From Bacteroidota bacterium (GTDB lineage Bacteria; Bacteroidota; Bacteroidia; Bacteroidales; Cfx3-03), in contig JACAUB010000001.1 of NCBI GenBank assembly GCA_013390605.1, positions 488,582-552,581 of the forward strand: 64,000 nucleotides of DNA, written 5' to 3'. Positions 25,643-34,885 of this stretch are shown piece after piece. The translations under genes and the position numbers were made by a program. The notes below the pieces were generated by a model that had not been told where the DNA came from, searched no databases, and was given only the letters and a program-made list of their open reading frames with translations. The number at the start of each line of letters is the position of its first letter. The first letter of the stretch is position 1.

Positions 25643-27223
25643 TTAATCGGCTTTATCGTGTAGGTATGGGTTGTTTGATCTGATTTCTATATTGTTATTT
25701 GCATCGGGCGTTAATGTTGAACGCGAAATATTGAAAGCATCAGCAGCTGGTGTTTCTTTTAATTCAACATTTTTCCTAAGATAAGCTGGTTGATTTTCCA
25801 ACTCTTCTATTGATGCATTTGTTCCATTTACGCTAAAGCTTTTTAAACGGGATACACGTTCGGCCGCTCTTTCCCTAAGAGAACCTTCGAGGTCGATAAA
25901 TGGTTCGTTTAAAGGATGCTTTATTTGTGGTTCAACTCTTTCAGTATAAAGGGGTACAGCAGGATTATTTGTTGACACACTTGGTTCTGGAACCGAAGGA
26001 TTAGATAGAATTGCTTTTTGATGTTCTACAGACGAATCGAGGTTGAATAGCGTTGGAGTTAATGACGCAGAAACTTGAGACGTTTGCGAGGCCATTGGCT
26101 GAATAATCTCCAGTGTGGGTCTTTTTTCAGACACCTGACCATCTGCAGTTTTGGTAAACACGGTAAAGTCGGTTTCTTCTTGTACCTTTTCTGGCTGAAC
26201 TGCTTGATTTTTTGGTGTATCGTATAATGTACCTATAATATTAGACCCATCATTTCCATGACGTTTAGTAATAAAACCAGTAGCAATAAGTGTAACACTA
26301 ATCATATTTCCTAACGTTTCATCAGTGCCATTTCCCCAAATAATTTCGGCAGTTGAACCAGCTTTTTCCTGGATATAATCAGTTATTTCGGTTACTTCGT
26401 CCATTGAAATTTCTTCATCACCAGAGGCAATATAAAGAAGGATATTAGATGCACCTTCAATGTTGTTGTCATTTAATAGCGGAGAAGTTAATGCCATCTC
26501 TACTGCTTGATGAGCGCGATTTTCGCCTTCAGCAATACCTGATCCCATGATGGCAACACCACTATCTTTCATAACCGTTTTTACATCTTCGAAGTCAACA
26601 TTGATATAACCCGTTACGGTGATGATTTCAGCGATTCCTTTGGCTGCAGTAGTGAGAATGTCATCAGCTTTACTAAATGCCTCACTTAGCTTAAGATTGC
26701 CATATTGTTCGCGTAACCGGTCGTTACTTATGATAAGTAGGGTATCAACGTATTTTCTGAGTTCTTCTATTCCGGCATCAGCTTGCATGCGACGCTTACG
26801 ACCTTCAAAGGCAAAAGGAATCGTTACAATACCTACTGTTAAGATTCCAAGCTCGCGAGCAACAGAAGCTAAAACGGGTGCACCACCAGTTCCTGTACCA
26901 CCACCCATCCCAGCAGTGATAAATAACATTTTGGTATTGGTTTCGAGAAGCTCCTTAATTTGTTCAATATTTTCGAGTGCAGCCTCTTTTCCAACAGAAG
27001 GAATTGAACCGGCACCTAATCCTCTTGAACCAAATTGCACTTTAGTTGGGATTGGACTAGATGATAGCGCTTGAGAGTCTGTATTGCAAAGAATAAAGTC
27101 TACTCCCTTGATTCCTTGTTTGTACATGTGTGTAACAGCGTTACTTCCGCCACCTCCAACACCAATGACTTTTATGATGGATGATTGATTTTTTGGCAAG
27201 TCGAATTTGAGCATATCTGACAT
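25643..27223 (-). CDS. ftsZ: Cell division GTPase FtsZ
   Basis: 526 aa, longer than the E. coli protein (383) because of a tail after the core, as in other Bacteroidota. GTP-binding region at 20-40 (VIGVGGGGSNAVTHMYKQGI), tubulin signature GGGTGTGGAPVLA near 108, T7 synergy loop GYINVDFEDVKTVM near 204. The tail from about 325 to 470 is a disordered linker. QPAYLRKNVEL near 484 resembles the conserved FtsA-binding peptide, and a second conserved end NNPYLHDKAD closes the protein. Forms the Z-ring; recruits FtsA, encoded upstream. Last gene of the dcw series. Confidence 0.97.
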   Translation of the reverse strand: MSDMLKFDLPKNQSSIIKVIGVGGGGSNAVTHMYKQGIKGVDFILCNTDSQALSSSPIPTKVQFGSRGLGAGSIPSVGKEAALENIEQIKELLETNTKMLFITAGMGGGTGTGGAPVLASVARELGILTVGIVTIPFAFEGRKRRMQADAGIEELRKYVDTLLIISNDRLREQYGNLKLSEAFSKADDILTTAAKGIAEIITVTGYINVDFEDVKTVMKDSGVAIMGSGIAEGENRAHQAVEMALTSPLLNDNNIEGASNILLYIASGDEEISMDEVTEITDYIQEKAGSTAEIIWGNGTDETLGNMISVTLIATGFITKRHGNDGSNIIGTLYDTPKNQAVQPEKVQEETDFTVFTKTADGQVSEKRPTLEIIQPMASQTSQVSASLTPTLFNLDSSVEHQKAILSNPSVPEPSVSTNNPAVPLYTERVEPQIKHPLNEPFIDLEGSLRERAAERVSRLKSFSVNGTNASIEELENQPAYLRKNVELKETPAADAFNISRSTLTPDANNNIEIRSNNPYLHDKAD

Positions 27224-27322
27224 ATTTACTAATTTCTAAAGTTAAACTGAAACCTGATATTGTAGATGATTTCAGTCAATATTTTTCATAAAACTTATTA
27301 ACAGCTAATTGTTCAAATCTTT

Positions 27323-28594
27323 TTATTTTACTTCATCTTTTGGAGCAATGATATCGATAAGAGATTTGATAAATCCATTGGACTTCTGTGGTTTTATTTT
27401 CTCAGTTTCGGAAGGTTCGTTCATTTGGGTGTAATGAGAATTTGTATTTTCTAATCCCATGATCACCAATCCAATACCAGTTGCGAAAGCTGGGCCCAGT
27501 AATTCAGGAGCGGTCTCTTGTGCCAAATGTTCGCTCGGAAAACCTATACGAGTATCCAAACCGGTTGTGTATTCGGTAAGTTGAGGAAGATGACGTAATT
27601 GAGAACCACCACCGGTTAATACAATGCCGGCACCTAGTTTTTTTTCAAACCCGGAGTTCTTGATCTCGAAATATATCTGTTCAATAATTTCTTCCATTCG
27701 TGCCTGGATAATATTTGCAAGATTATGCAAAGAGATTTCTTTTGCAGCTCTTCCTTTTAATCCCGGAATTGAAACTAATTCATCAGCTCTATTTTCTTTT
27801 GCAAGAGCAGATCCGAATTTAATTTTCAGATCTTCAGCTTGTTTTTTTAATATGGTGCAGCCCTCTTTAACATCTTCTGTAATGATTTCGCCTCCGAATG
27901 GAACAACAGCAGTATGACGGATGATTCCATTATAGAAAATAGCAATATCTGATGTGCCTCCACCAATATCAACAAGGGCAACGCCAACTTCTTTCTCATC
28001 TTCGCTTAAAACCGCTCGTGATGATGCATGCGGCTCTAAAATTAGTCCCGATACAGTAAGGCCTGCTTTCGCAACGCATTTTAGAATGTTTTTTGCTGCG
28101 GTAGTTTGTGCAGTAATAATATGAAAATTAGCTTCGATCTTACTTCCCATCATCCCTTTTGGTTGAGTAACACCGGGTTCCCCATCAATAGTGTATTCCT
28201 GAGGTGTAACACTAACGATTTCGTCGCCCGGATTCATTGCCAACTTATACATATCAGCAGTTAGCTGATCCAACTCCTCTTGGGTGATTTCGGTGTCACT
28301 ATTCTGACGGATTCTGTTGCCTCGATGCTGCATACTTTTTATATGCTGCCCTGCAATGCCCACATAAACTGCCCGGATGTCAACTTTCGCCTTTGCACCA
28401 GCTTCTTGTATGGCTTCTTGTATACTGGCAACTGTTTTGTCAATGTTGATAACAACACCGCGTTTGACACCTGAAGATTCGGATTTTCCATATCCCAAGA
28501 TCTCCAACTTATTATATTGATTCCATCGGCCAACAATTGCTGCAATTTTGCTGGTACCAATATCAAGACCTACAATAATATCTGAGTTATTCAT
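27323..28594 (-). CDS. ftsA: Cell division protein FtsA
   Basis: 423 aa actin-fold ATPase. Phosphate-binding region VGLDIGTSKIAAIVGR at 8-23, SHS2/1C subdomain about 85-170, second phosphate loop VALVDIGGGTSDIAIF near 205, adenosine motif IVLTGGGSQLRHLPQL near 335. The C-terminus ends in an amphipathic helix NGFIKSLIDIIAPKDEVK that anchors FtsA and the Z-ring to the inner membrane. 6 nt downstream of ftsQ. Confidence 0.97.
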   Translation of the reverse strand: MNNSDIIVGLDIGTSKIAAIVGRWNQYNKLEILGYGKSESSGVKRGVVINIDKTVASIQEAIQEAGAKAKVDIRAVYVGIAGQHIKSMQHRGNRIRQNSDTEITQEELDQLTADMYKLAMNPGDEIVSVTPQEYTIDGEPGVTQPKGMMGSKIEANFHIITAQTTAAKNILKCVAKAGLTVSGLILEPHASSRAVLSEDEKEVGVALVDIGGGTSDIAIFYNGIIRHTAVVPFGGEIITEDVKEGCTILKKQAEDLKIKFGSALAKENRADELVSIPGLKGRAAKEISLHNLANIIQARMEEIIEQIYFEIKNSGFEKKLGAGIVLTGGGSQLRHLPQLTEYTTGLDTRIGFPSEHLAQETAPELLGPAFATGIGLVIMGLENTNSHYTQMNEPSETEKIKPQKSNGFIKSLIDIIAPKDEVK

Positions 28595-28600
28595 CTGTGG

Positions 28601-29401
28601 TTATTTTTTAGAACAAACAATCTGGTTTTTATACTTTAAGCTTATTGTGGCGTATTTATTCCATCCACCTTTTGTTGTATTTGAATGATAAAAGGCTTTT
28701 AGATATGTGAATTTTTCATCCATTCTATCTATATCTCCAAACTGAATAATCTGGTCGCCAACTTTGGGGATAATCTCAATCTCATTTTTTTGATTGATAT
28801 ATATCTCTTCAACAAACGCCTTTAAAAAGTCATCTTTATTGATAAACAGCGCCAATTTATAAACTTTGAACAAAGGATTCGAAGCTAATTGCAGTGAATC
28901 TGTAGAAGAATCAGCTAGTTTAAACCGATTTTCTTCTGTATATTGTTGTGCAATAAAGCCGTTTGCTGTAATTAATCGCGAAGCAGTTCCATTTATAATT
29001 GGAAGTAGTACGCCTTCTTTATCAATGTAGAAACTATTTCCATCCTGATTGAAAATACGAACAAGTGCTTCTCTTTGTTCCAGTGAGATCCTTAATATTC
29101 CATCAATACTTGTTTTTACATCAACATGTGCTGCATAAGGATGTTTCTCAATGGCTTTTTTTAATGCAGGGATATCAATTTTGTCAATGGGTTGATTTTC
29201 GAATTGACCCGTTTTTTCAGCAAGTATTCGAACCTGTTTCTCAGTAATGAAGTTATCAGCATCGTTATACCGTATATTGATACTAAGCTCTTTGCACATC
29301 GTTTGTTTATGCACAGTGCTTACAGCAACAACCAATGCGATTAATCCTCCTAGAACGAGTATAATCGTTATGATTAACAGTATCTTTTTTGCCTTTTTCA
29401 T
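28601..29401 (-). CDS. ftsQ: Cell division protein FtsQ/DivIB
   Basis: 266 aa from MKKAKKILLI at 29401; this start lies 4 nt after the murC stop, so translation is coupled. A membrane span covers about 5-27 (ILLIITIILVLGGLIALVVAV), followed by a POTRA-like region (SINIRYNDADNFITEKQV to about 110) and the FtsQ beta domain. Sequence conservation in this family is low, so the call rests on topology, POTRA features and the fixed place between murC and ftsA. Confidence 0.9.
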   Translation of the reverse strand: MKKAKKILLIITIILVLGGLIALVVAVSTVHKQTMCKELSINIRYNDADNFITEKQVRILAEKTGQFENQPIDKIDIPALKKAIEKHPYAAHVDVKTSIDGILRISLEQREALVRIFNQDGNSFYIDKEGVLLPIINGTASRLITANGFIAQQYTEENRFKLADSSTDSLQLASNPLFKVYKLALFINKDDFLKAFVEEIYINQKNEIEIIPKVGDQIIQFGDIDRMDEKFTYLKAFYHSNTTKGGWNKYATISLKYKNQIVCSKK

Positions 29402-29405
29402 CTGA

Positions 29406-30758
29406 TTATAATGCTTTTTCAATAATTGGAACAAACTGATCAATATCACCTGCGCCAAGTGTTAATAATAATTCTGGTTTTAACGATTTCAGTACATCAA
29501 TAAGCTCTCCTTTACTACAAATACGTTTTTGTGATTTCGTTATTTTATTCAGTAGTATCTCTGATGTTACACCCTCAATTGGTAATTCACGGGCAGGATA
29601 TATATCAAGGAGGATAATTTCATCGAGTAGTTCAAGGCTCTTTGCAAATTCATCTGCAAAGTCTCTGGTACGGGTAAACAGGTGCGGTTGGAAAACACCA
29701 GTTATCTTTTTCTCTTGATAAAGATGCTTGACCGAATTAATACATGCTTTCAATTCTTCAGGGTGATGAGCATAATCATCGATATAGATCAGATCTTCTC
29801 TATTGATACGTACATCGAATCTGCGACGTACTCCAACGAAGCTGAGTAAACCTTTTCTGATTTCATCAGGGGTAGCCCCTGCCAGAAATGCTGCTGCAGA
29901 AGCGGCAATGGCATTTTCAACATTAAATAATCCGGGTTGTCCCAGAATAACATCCTTTAGTTCAGTGCCGTTCAAAAAGAGATCAAAAATATATTGACCT
30001 TTTTGAATGGCAAGATTCTTAATGTAAAAATCGGCTTGCTGATCAAGTGAGTAGGTATAAACCTTTATTCCCGGACGTTGTATTACATTAAAAACTAAGC
30101 CTTTTTTTATGATTAGCTGTCCACCTGGTTTTATTTGACCTGTAAACTGCGTGAATGTATCTTTGAGTGCAAGGATGTTTTTATAAATATCCAAATGGTC
30201 GGCGTCAACTGATGTAATTACGGCAATCTGTGGAAACAGTTGTAGAAAAGATCGATCATATTCATCGGCTTCAACAACTACCCATTCGCTTTTAGGCGAT
30301 AGAAGTAGGTTGCTATCATAATTTTTTGAGATTCCCCCTAAGAATGCATTAACCTTGTTTGGGGTTTGCTCCATCAGATGCGCTGTAAGTGTAGTTATCG
30401 TTGTTTTTCCATGTGTTCCTGCTATACCGATCGTTTTATATCCGGATGAAATTAAACCTAATACTTGTGATCTCTTTAGAATGGGATAGCCATTGTCGAG
30501 AAAAAATTGATATTCAGTATGTTGTTTTGGTACTGCAGGAGTATAGACAACCAAATCAATTCCATCTGGAATCAAATCTTCGTCTTCGTGATAATGAATT
30601 TGCATTCCCTCATTTTCCAACTCCTGAGTCAGGGGGGTAGATACTCTATCGTAGCCATAGATAGAACATCCGCGGCTTTTGAAGAAACGGGCCAGGGCAC
30701 TCATTCCAATACCACCTATTCCTAAAAAATAAATTTTATTTACCTGCTCAATATTCAT
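29406..30758 (-). CDS. murC: UDP-N-acetylmuramate--L-alanine ligase
   Basis: 450 aa from MNIEQVNKIYFLGIGGIGMSAL at 30758, 4 nt past the murG stop. Rossmann-like domain 1 with GIGGIGMSALARFF, ATP-binding GIAGTHGKTTITTLTAHLM near 110, central EADEYDRSFLQLFP and TSVDADHLDIY, and domain 3 with YIDDYAHHPEELKA and FQPHLFTRTRDFADEFA. Adds the first amino acid of the peptidoglycan stem in the cytoplasm. All key motifs are intact, unlike MurD in this cluster. Confidence 0.97.
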   Translation of the reverse strand: MNIEQVNKIYFLGIGGIGMSALARFFKSRGCSIYGYDRVSTPLTQELENEGMQIHYHEDEDLIPDGIDLVVYTPAVPKQHTEYQFFLDNGYPILKRSQVLGLISSGYKTIGIAGTHGKTTITTLTAHLMEQTPNKVNAFLGGISKNYDSNLLLSPKSEWVVVEADEYDRSFLQLFPQIAVITSVDADHLDIYKNILALKDTFTQFTGQIKPGGQLIIKKGLVFNVIQRPGIKVYTYSLDQQADFYIKNLAIQKGQYIFDLFLNGTELKDVILGQPGLFNVENAIAASAAAFLAGATPDEIRKGLLSFVGVRRRFDVRINREDLIYIDDYAHHPEELKACINSVKHLYQEKKITGVFQPHLFTRTRDFADEFAKSLELLDEIILLDIYPARELPIEGVTSEILLNKITKSQKRICSKGELIDVLKSLKPELLLTLGAGDIDQFVPIIEKAL

Positions 30759-30762
30759 AATC

Positions 30763-31878
30763 TTAGGCTTTAATAATTTGTAATGCTCTTTCTGCAATCA
30801 TTGCTGCCGAGTTAGGAATAGCCATCATTTTTATGGATTCTGCTAATAACGTTTGCTTGTGTTTGTCCGCTAATAATGAAACTATTTCTTTCGCTAAATC
30901 TTGTTTAACCATTGTATCGGGCAGTAAAATTGCTGCATTTTTTTCTTTTAGGGCTTGTGCATTCTTTGTTTGATGATCTCCTGCTGCAAAAGGAAAAGGC
31001 ACCAGAATAACCGGTTTTCCAACCCGGCACAACTCTGAAATTGCAATGGCACCTGCTCTTGAAACCACTATCGTGGCGGCTTCGAATGCAAGGTTGATTT
31101 CATTTATGAAGTCGAAAACCTTTATGCCGTCGTAATTAAGTTTTTCAACATCAGCTTTTGCTGTTGGAAGATAATTGACGCCGGTTTGCCAGATGAGCTG
31201 TATTTGGTTTTGTTTAAGGTATTCCAGATTTGCAGAGATCGCTTGATTTATACTTCGGGCACCCTGACTTCCGCCTACTACAAATATCACCGGTCTTTGC
31301 GTATTTAACCCAAATGATGCAGTGGCTGTTGTTTTATCAGCTCTCTCAATGAATACCTCTTCACGAATTGGATTGCCTGTTAAAAAGATTTTATCTTTAG
31401 GGAAATAAGTTTCCATTCCTTCAAAGGCCGTGCAAATGCAGGCTGCTTTTCGTCCAAGGATTCGATTTGTTACACCCGGAAAATTATTTTGTTCCTGGAT
31501 TAGAATAGGTGCTTTTAGCCATGTTGCCGCCCTCAGTATAGGACCACTTGCATATCCTCCAGTTCCAATTACCAGATCTGGCTTAAATTTGATGATAATA
31601 GATATGGCTTTTATCATTGAAACCAGCAACTTAAACGGGAACAATAAGTTTGAAGCAGAAAACTCTCTCTTAAATCCACTGATCCAAAGACCAATAATTG
31701 GAAATCCATATCGAGGAACTTTTTCCATCTCCATTTTTCCCTTTGCTCCTACAAAAAGGATATCGGCATCGGGAACGATTTTCTTAAATGCTCCCGCAAT
31801 AGCAAGCGCCGGGAATATATGTCCTCCTGTTCCACCGCCACTGATGATCACCTTTAATCTACGCTCCTGCATATTCAT
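30763..31878 (-). CDS. murG: UDP-GlcNAc:lipid I N-acetylglucosaminyltransferase
   Basis: 371 aa from MNMQERRLKVII at 31878 (31872 also possible). GT28 signatures: ISGGGTGGHIFPALAIAGAF in the first loop, GTGGYASGPILRAA, and in the C-terminal UDP-GlcNAc site VVGGSQGARSINQAI and SRAGAIAISELCRVGKPVILVPFP (each part of the known G-loops). Converts lipid I to lipid II on the inner face of the membrane. Its start overlaps the end of ftsW by 20 nt. Confidence 0.97.
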   Translation of the reverse strand: MNMQERRLKVIISGGGTGGHIFPALAIAGAFKKIVPDADILFVGAKGKMEMEKVPRYGFPIIGLWISGFKREFSASNLLFPFKLLVSMIKAISIIIKFKPDLVIGTGGYASGPILRAATWLKAPILIQEQNNFPGVTNRILGRKAACICTAFEGMETYFPKDKIFLTGNPIREEVFIERADKTTATASFGLNTQRPVIFVVGGSQGARSINQAISANLEYLKQNQIQLIWQTGVNYLPTAKADVEKLNYDGIKVFDFINEINLAFEAATIVVSRAGAIAISELCRVGKPVILVPFPFAAGDHQTKNAQALKEKNAAILLPDTMVKQDLAKEIVSLLADKHKQTLLAESIKMMAIPNSAAMIAERALQIIKA

Positions 31879-33043
31879 CGTCTGTGTTATTTTCTGTTCC
31901 GTCCTGACTATGCTCTTCAATATATCGGCTTACGCTAAGAATTATTCCAATCGAAATACAGGTAAACCAAATAGAGGTTCCTCCCATACTGACCAAAGGA
32001 AGAGGCTGCCCTGTTACAGGCATTAAATCGACAGCGACAAGCATATTTACTAAAGCCTGAAAAGTAAGGCTAAAGCTTAATCCTATCGCTAAAAGAGCAC
32101 CGAATGTATGTGGAAATTTCACGACTAGTCTGTACCCTCGGGTAAATAAAATAATATAAAGTGCAAGCATAAAGAAGCCGCCGGCTAATCCAAATTCCTC
32201 AATAATAATTGCAAAAATGAAGTCGGAATAGGGGTGAGGCAGAAAGTTTTTTTGTGTTCCATTGCCAGGCATCTTTCCGAAAAATCCACCTGAAGCAATA
32301 GCAATTTTTGATTGTTCAACTTGAAATTTATCACTTCCATCGCCACCCATAAAGGTCACAACCCGATTTTGCCACGTGCCGATTCGTCCGCCAATGTGGG
32401 GAGTGTATTTTGCAACTGCAATAAAAAGTATGAAGGCAATAATTCCCGCAGCACCTAAATAAAATAGGTATTTAATGTTTACTCCGCCAATGTAGATTAA
32501 TACAAGACTGGTGATAAATATTATAGCAGCTGTTGAAAGGTTGCTTGGTAAAATGAGCAATACAATGATCCCTATGCGTATGAGTATTGGGATAAATGTT
32601 TTTTTAAAGTCAGTAATTGAATCTTGTTTCTTGGTCAGGAATTTAGCGACTAAAATAATTAAGGCTAATTTGGCAACATCAGATGATTGAAAGGATACAT
32701 TTAGAACAGGAATTGTGGCCCAACGACTTGCTTCATTGATTGTACTTCCAAAAAACAGGGTGTAGCACAACAATAAAATGCTAATACCAAAGAGTATATT
32801 TGCTATTCGGGAAAAGAAGGTATAAGGGATTCTATGAGCCAAAAACATCAGTGCTCCACCCATGATTAGAATGAACAGGTGTTTCAGAATATAATATTCT
32901 GTATTTCCATGTTGAAAGCGATAGGCCAACGTTCCCGTAGAGCTATACACAGCCATCATTGAGAAAATGGACAGAAACAGAACGACAATCCAAATTACTT
33001 TGTCGCCCTTAAAATTATTTAATATGGTCTGAGGTCTATTCAT
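31859..33043 (-). CDS. ftsW: SEDS-family peptidoglycan polymerase FtsW
   Basis: 394 aa, about ten membrane spans. SEDS motifs are present: ASRWATIPVLNVSFQSSDVAKLALI, GGDGSDKFQVEQSKIAIASGGFFG with the catalytic-loop region, and PVTGQPLPLVSMGGTS near the C-terminus. Septal glycosyltransferase paired with the class B PBP encoded upstream. Starts 13 nt after the truncated murD. Confidence 0.96.
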   Translation of the reverse strand: MNRPQTILNNFKGDKVIWIVVLFLSIFSMMAVYSSTGTLAYRFQHGNTEYYILKHLFILIMGGALMFLAHRIPYTFFSRIANILFGISILLLCYTLFFGSTINEASRWATIPVLNVSFQSSDVAKLALIILVAKFLTKKQDSITDFKKTFIPILIRIGIIVLLILPSNLSTAAIIFITSLVLIYIGGVNIKYLFYLGAAGIIAFILFIAVAKYTPHIGGRIGTWQNRVVTFMGGDGSDKFQVEQSKIAIASGGFFGKMPGNGTQKNFLPHPYSDFIFAIIIEEFGLAGGFFMLALYIILFTRGYRLVVKFPHTFGALLAIGLSFSLTFQALVNMLVAVDLMPVTGQPLPLVSMGGTSIWFTCISIGIILSVSRYIEEHSQDGTENNTDDEYAGA

Positions 33044-33056
33044 TTAAGTTGATTAA

Positions 33057-33605
33057 TTAAAGATTATGAACTGCTTGCCTAAAAGCGATCCCTCTTTCTT
33101 TATAGTTAGCATAGCGATCAAAGCTGGCGCAAGCTGGTGATAGTAAGACAACATCATCTTTTTCTCCAATAGAGTAAGCGTAATTTACTGCATCTTCCAT
33201 TGATTTTATTTCGACAATAGTTTTAATGAATGGAGAAAATAATTCGATAAATCGATTATTGTTTTCGCCAAGGCAAATAAGTGCTTTTACTTTTCTTTTT
33301 ACTGCTTCGAATAACTTAGAGTAATCGTTTCCATGATCATTTCCTCCGGCAATCCAGATTACAGGCCTGTTATATTCTTCCATTGCAAACCATGCGCAAT
33401 TTACATTAGTAGCTTTTGAATCGTTTACAAATTCGATTCCTGCAATATTTGCTACCGTTTCTAAACGGTGTTCTTCATCCTGAAAATCGGAAAGACACTG
33501 TTTAATAGAATCTTTACGAATTTCGATCAGGCGATTTGCTATGCTTGCGGCCATAGATTTATGGATACTACTTTTTCCTTGTAAGGCTAGTTCTTCTAAA
33601 GTCAT
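33057..33605 (-). pseudogene. murD: Truncated MurD (C-terminal domain only)
   Basis: 182 aa that align only with the last 40% of MurD (normally about 450 aa); only 23 nt separate it from the mraY stop, so nothing upstream can supply the rest. Domain 3 landmarks remain: EHRLETVANIAGIEFVNDSKATN, GGNDHGNDYSKLF, VVLLSPACASFDRYANYKERG. Missing are the UDP-binding domain and the ATP-binding GTNGKTT. The hinge motif normally GKHNxxNSMAA reads GKSSIHKSMAAS, and the usual Lys of GGxDKGNDY is His. The frame is still open and begins with a normal ATG, so a shortened protein may be made, but ligase activity is not possible. Either an eroding remnant, a domain with another role, or an assembly or strain deletion. 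Confidence 0.85.
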
Positions 33606-33628
33606 ACGATTGTTTTATTTTGAGTGGG

Positions 33629-34882
33629 TTACCTGATTTTTAAAGTGATGATGGTGAAAACAGCCAGCATAATTCCAACAATAAAAAAACGTTGAACTAT
33701 TTTTGGTTCTTTATAACCAAGCTTTTGATAATGATGATGTAGCGGTGACATTCTGAATATTCTTCGTCCTTCTCCAAATCGGATTCGGGTATATTTGAAA
33801 TAATATACCTGTAGGACAACAGATAGATTTTCTACCACAAAAATTCCACATAAGATGGGAATCAATAACTCCTTGCGAATGAGTATGGCAAAAGTCGCTA
33901 TAATGCCTCCAATGGCGAGACTTCCGGTGTCGCCCATGAATACCTGAGCCGGGTAGGTGTTGTACCACAGGAAGCCTACGCAGGCGCCAACAAAAGCACT
34001 TATAAAGATTGACAACTCACCGGTATTTGGGAGAAACATGATGTTAAGGTAATCAGCAAAAACAATATTGCCAGAAACCCAGGCTAATATTCCGAGGGTA
34101 GATCCAATGATGGCAGAAGTTCCTGTTGCTAAACCATCCATCCCGTCGGTGAGATTTGCACCATTAGATATCGCGGTGATAATGAAAATGACTACTAACG
34201 TGAAAATTAACCACTCATATCTCTTATATCCTTCTCCGAGGAAACTGATTAATTTAGAATAATCAAATTCATTGTTTTTGAAGAATGGGATGGTGGTTTT
34301 TGTCGATTTCTTTGGAATAGGAGAAAACTTTACAATGTGACTACTTGCTCTTTCAAAGAGTGATACACCATTGACGGGTCTGTCCTTGGCTTCAGGAAAT
34401 TTTTCACGAATAACAATTCCAGGGTGAAAATACATGCTAACACCTATTACAATGCCGGCAACAATCTGTCCTGCTATTTTAAATTTCCCCGCTAATCCTT
34501 TTTTGTCTTTCTTGAAAACTTTGATATAATCGTCTAAGAAACCAATAAATCCTAGCCATACGGTTGTGAATATCATTAATAAAATATAGATATTATCAAG
34601 TTTTGTAAACAAAAGCACGGGTATTAAAATAGCGCCCAATATGATGAGCCCACCCATCGTAGGGGTTCCCTCTTTTTCTTTTTGTCCATCCAGACCTAAA
34701 TCACGAACAGTTTCGCCCACTTGTTTGCGACGAAGAAAATTTATAAGCGATTTGCCAAACAGCATGGATATGGTCAGTGAAGTGATAATAGCCAAGGCTG
34801 CCCGAAAAGAAATGTATTGAAACATTCCCGCTCCAGGAACATTGAACGCCTTGTGTAAATAAATAAATAGATAATATAACAT
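33629..34882 (-). CDS. mraY: Phospho-N-acetylmuramoyl-pentapeptide transferase
   Basis: 417 aa, about ten spans. Bacteroidota-type MraY with a large extramembrane insert (about 150-215). Catalytic motifs: [59 protein letters not shown] and [17 protein letters not shown]. Makes lipid I from UDP-MurNAc-pentapeptide and undecaprenyl phosphate. 3 nt downstream of murE. Confidence 0.97.
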   Translation of the reverse strand: MLYYLFIYLHKAFNVPGAGMFQYISFRAALAIITSLTISMLFGKSLINFLRRKQVGETVRDLGLDGQKEKEGTPTMGGLIILGAILIPVLLFTKLDNIYILLMIFTTVWLGFIGFLDDYIKVFKKDKKGLAGKFKIAGQIVAGIVIGVSMYFHPGIVIREKFPEAKDRPVNGVSLFERASSHIVKFSPIPKKSTKTTIPFFKNNEFDYSKLISFLGEGYKRYEWLIFTLVVIFIITAISNGANLTDGMDGLATGTSAIIGSTLGILAWVSGNIVFADYLNIMFLPNTGELSIFISAFVGACVGFLWYNTYPAQVFMGDTGSLAIGGIIATFAILIRKELLIPILCGIFVVENLSVVLQVYYFKYTRIRFGEGRRIFRMSPLHHHYQKLGYKEPKIVQRFFIVGIMLAVFTIITLKIR

Positions 34883-34885
34883 ATC

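Noticed and set aside
26619..27074. Antisense frame (151 codons) opposite ftsZ
   Set aside because: It mirrors the conserved FtsZ GTPase region and is Ser/Ala/Pro-rich in the way antisense frames usually are.
31430..32026. Long antisense frame (198 codons) opposite murG/ftsW
   Set aside because: Both sense genes are clearly real; the antisense frame is a by-product of their codon pattern, with no motif of its own.
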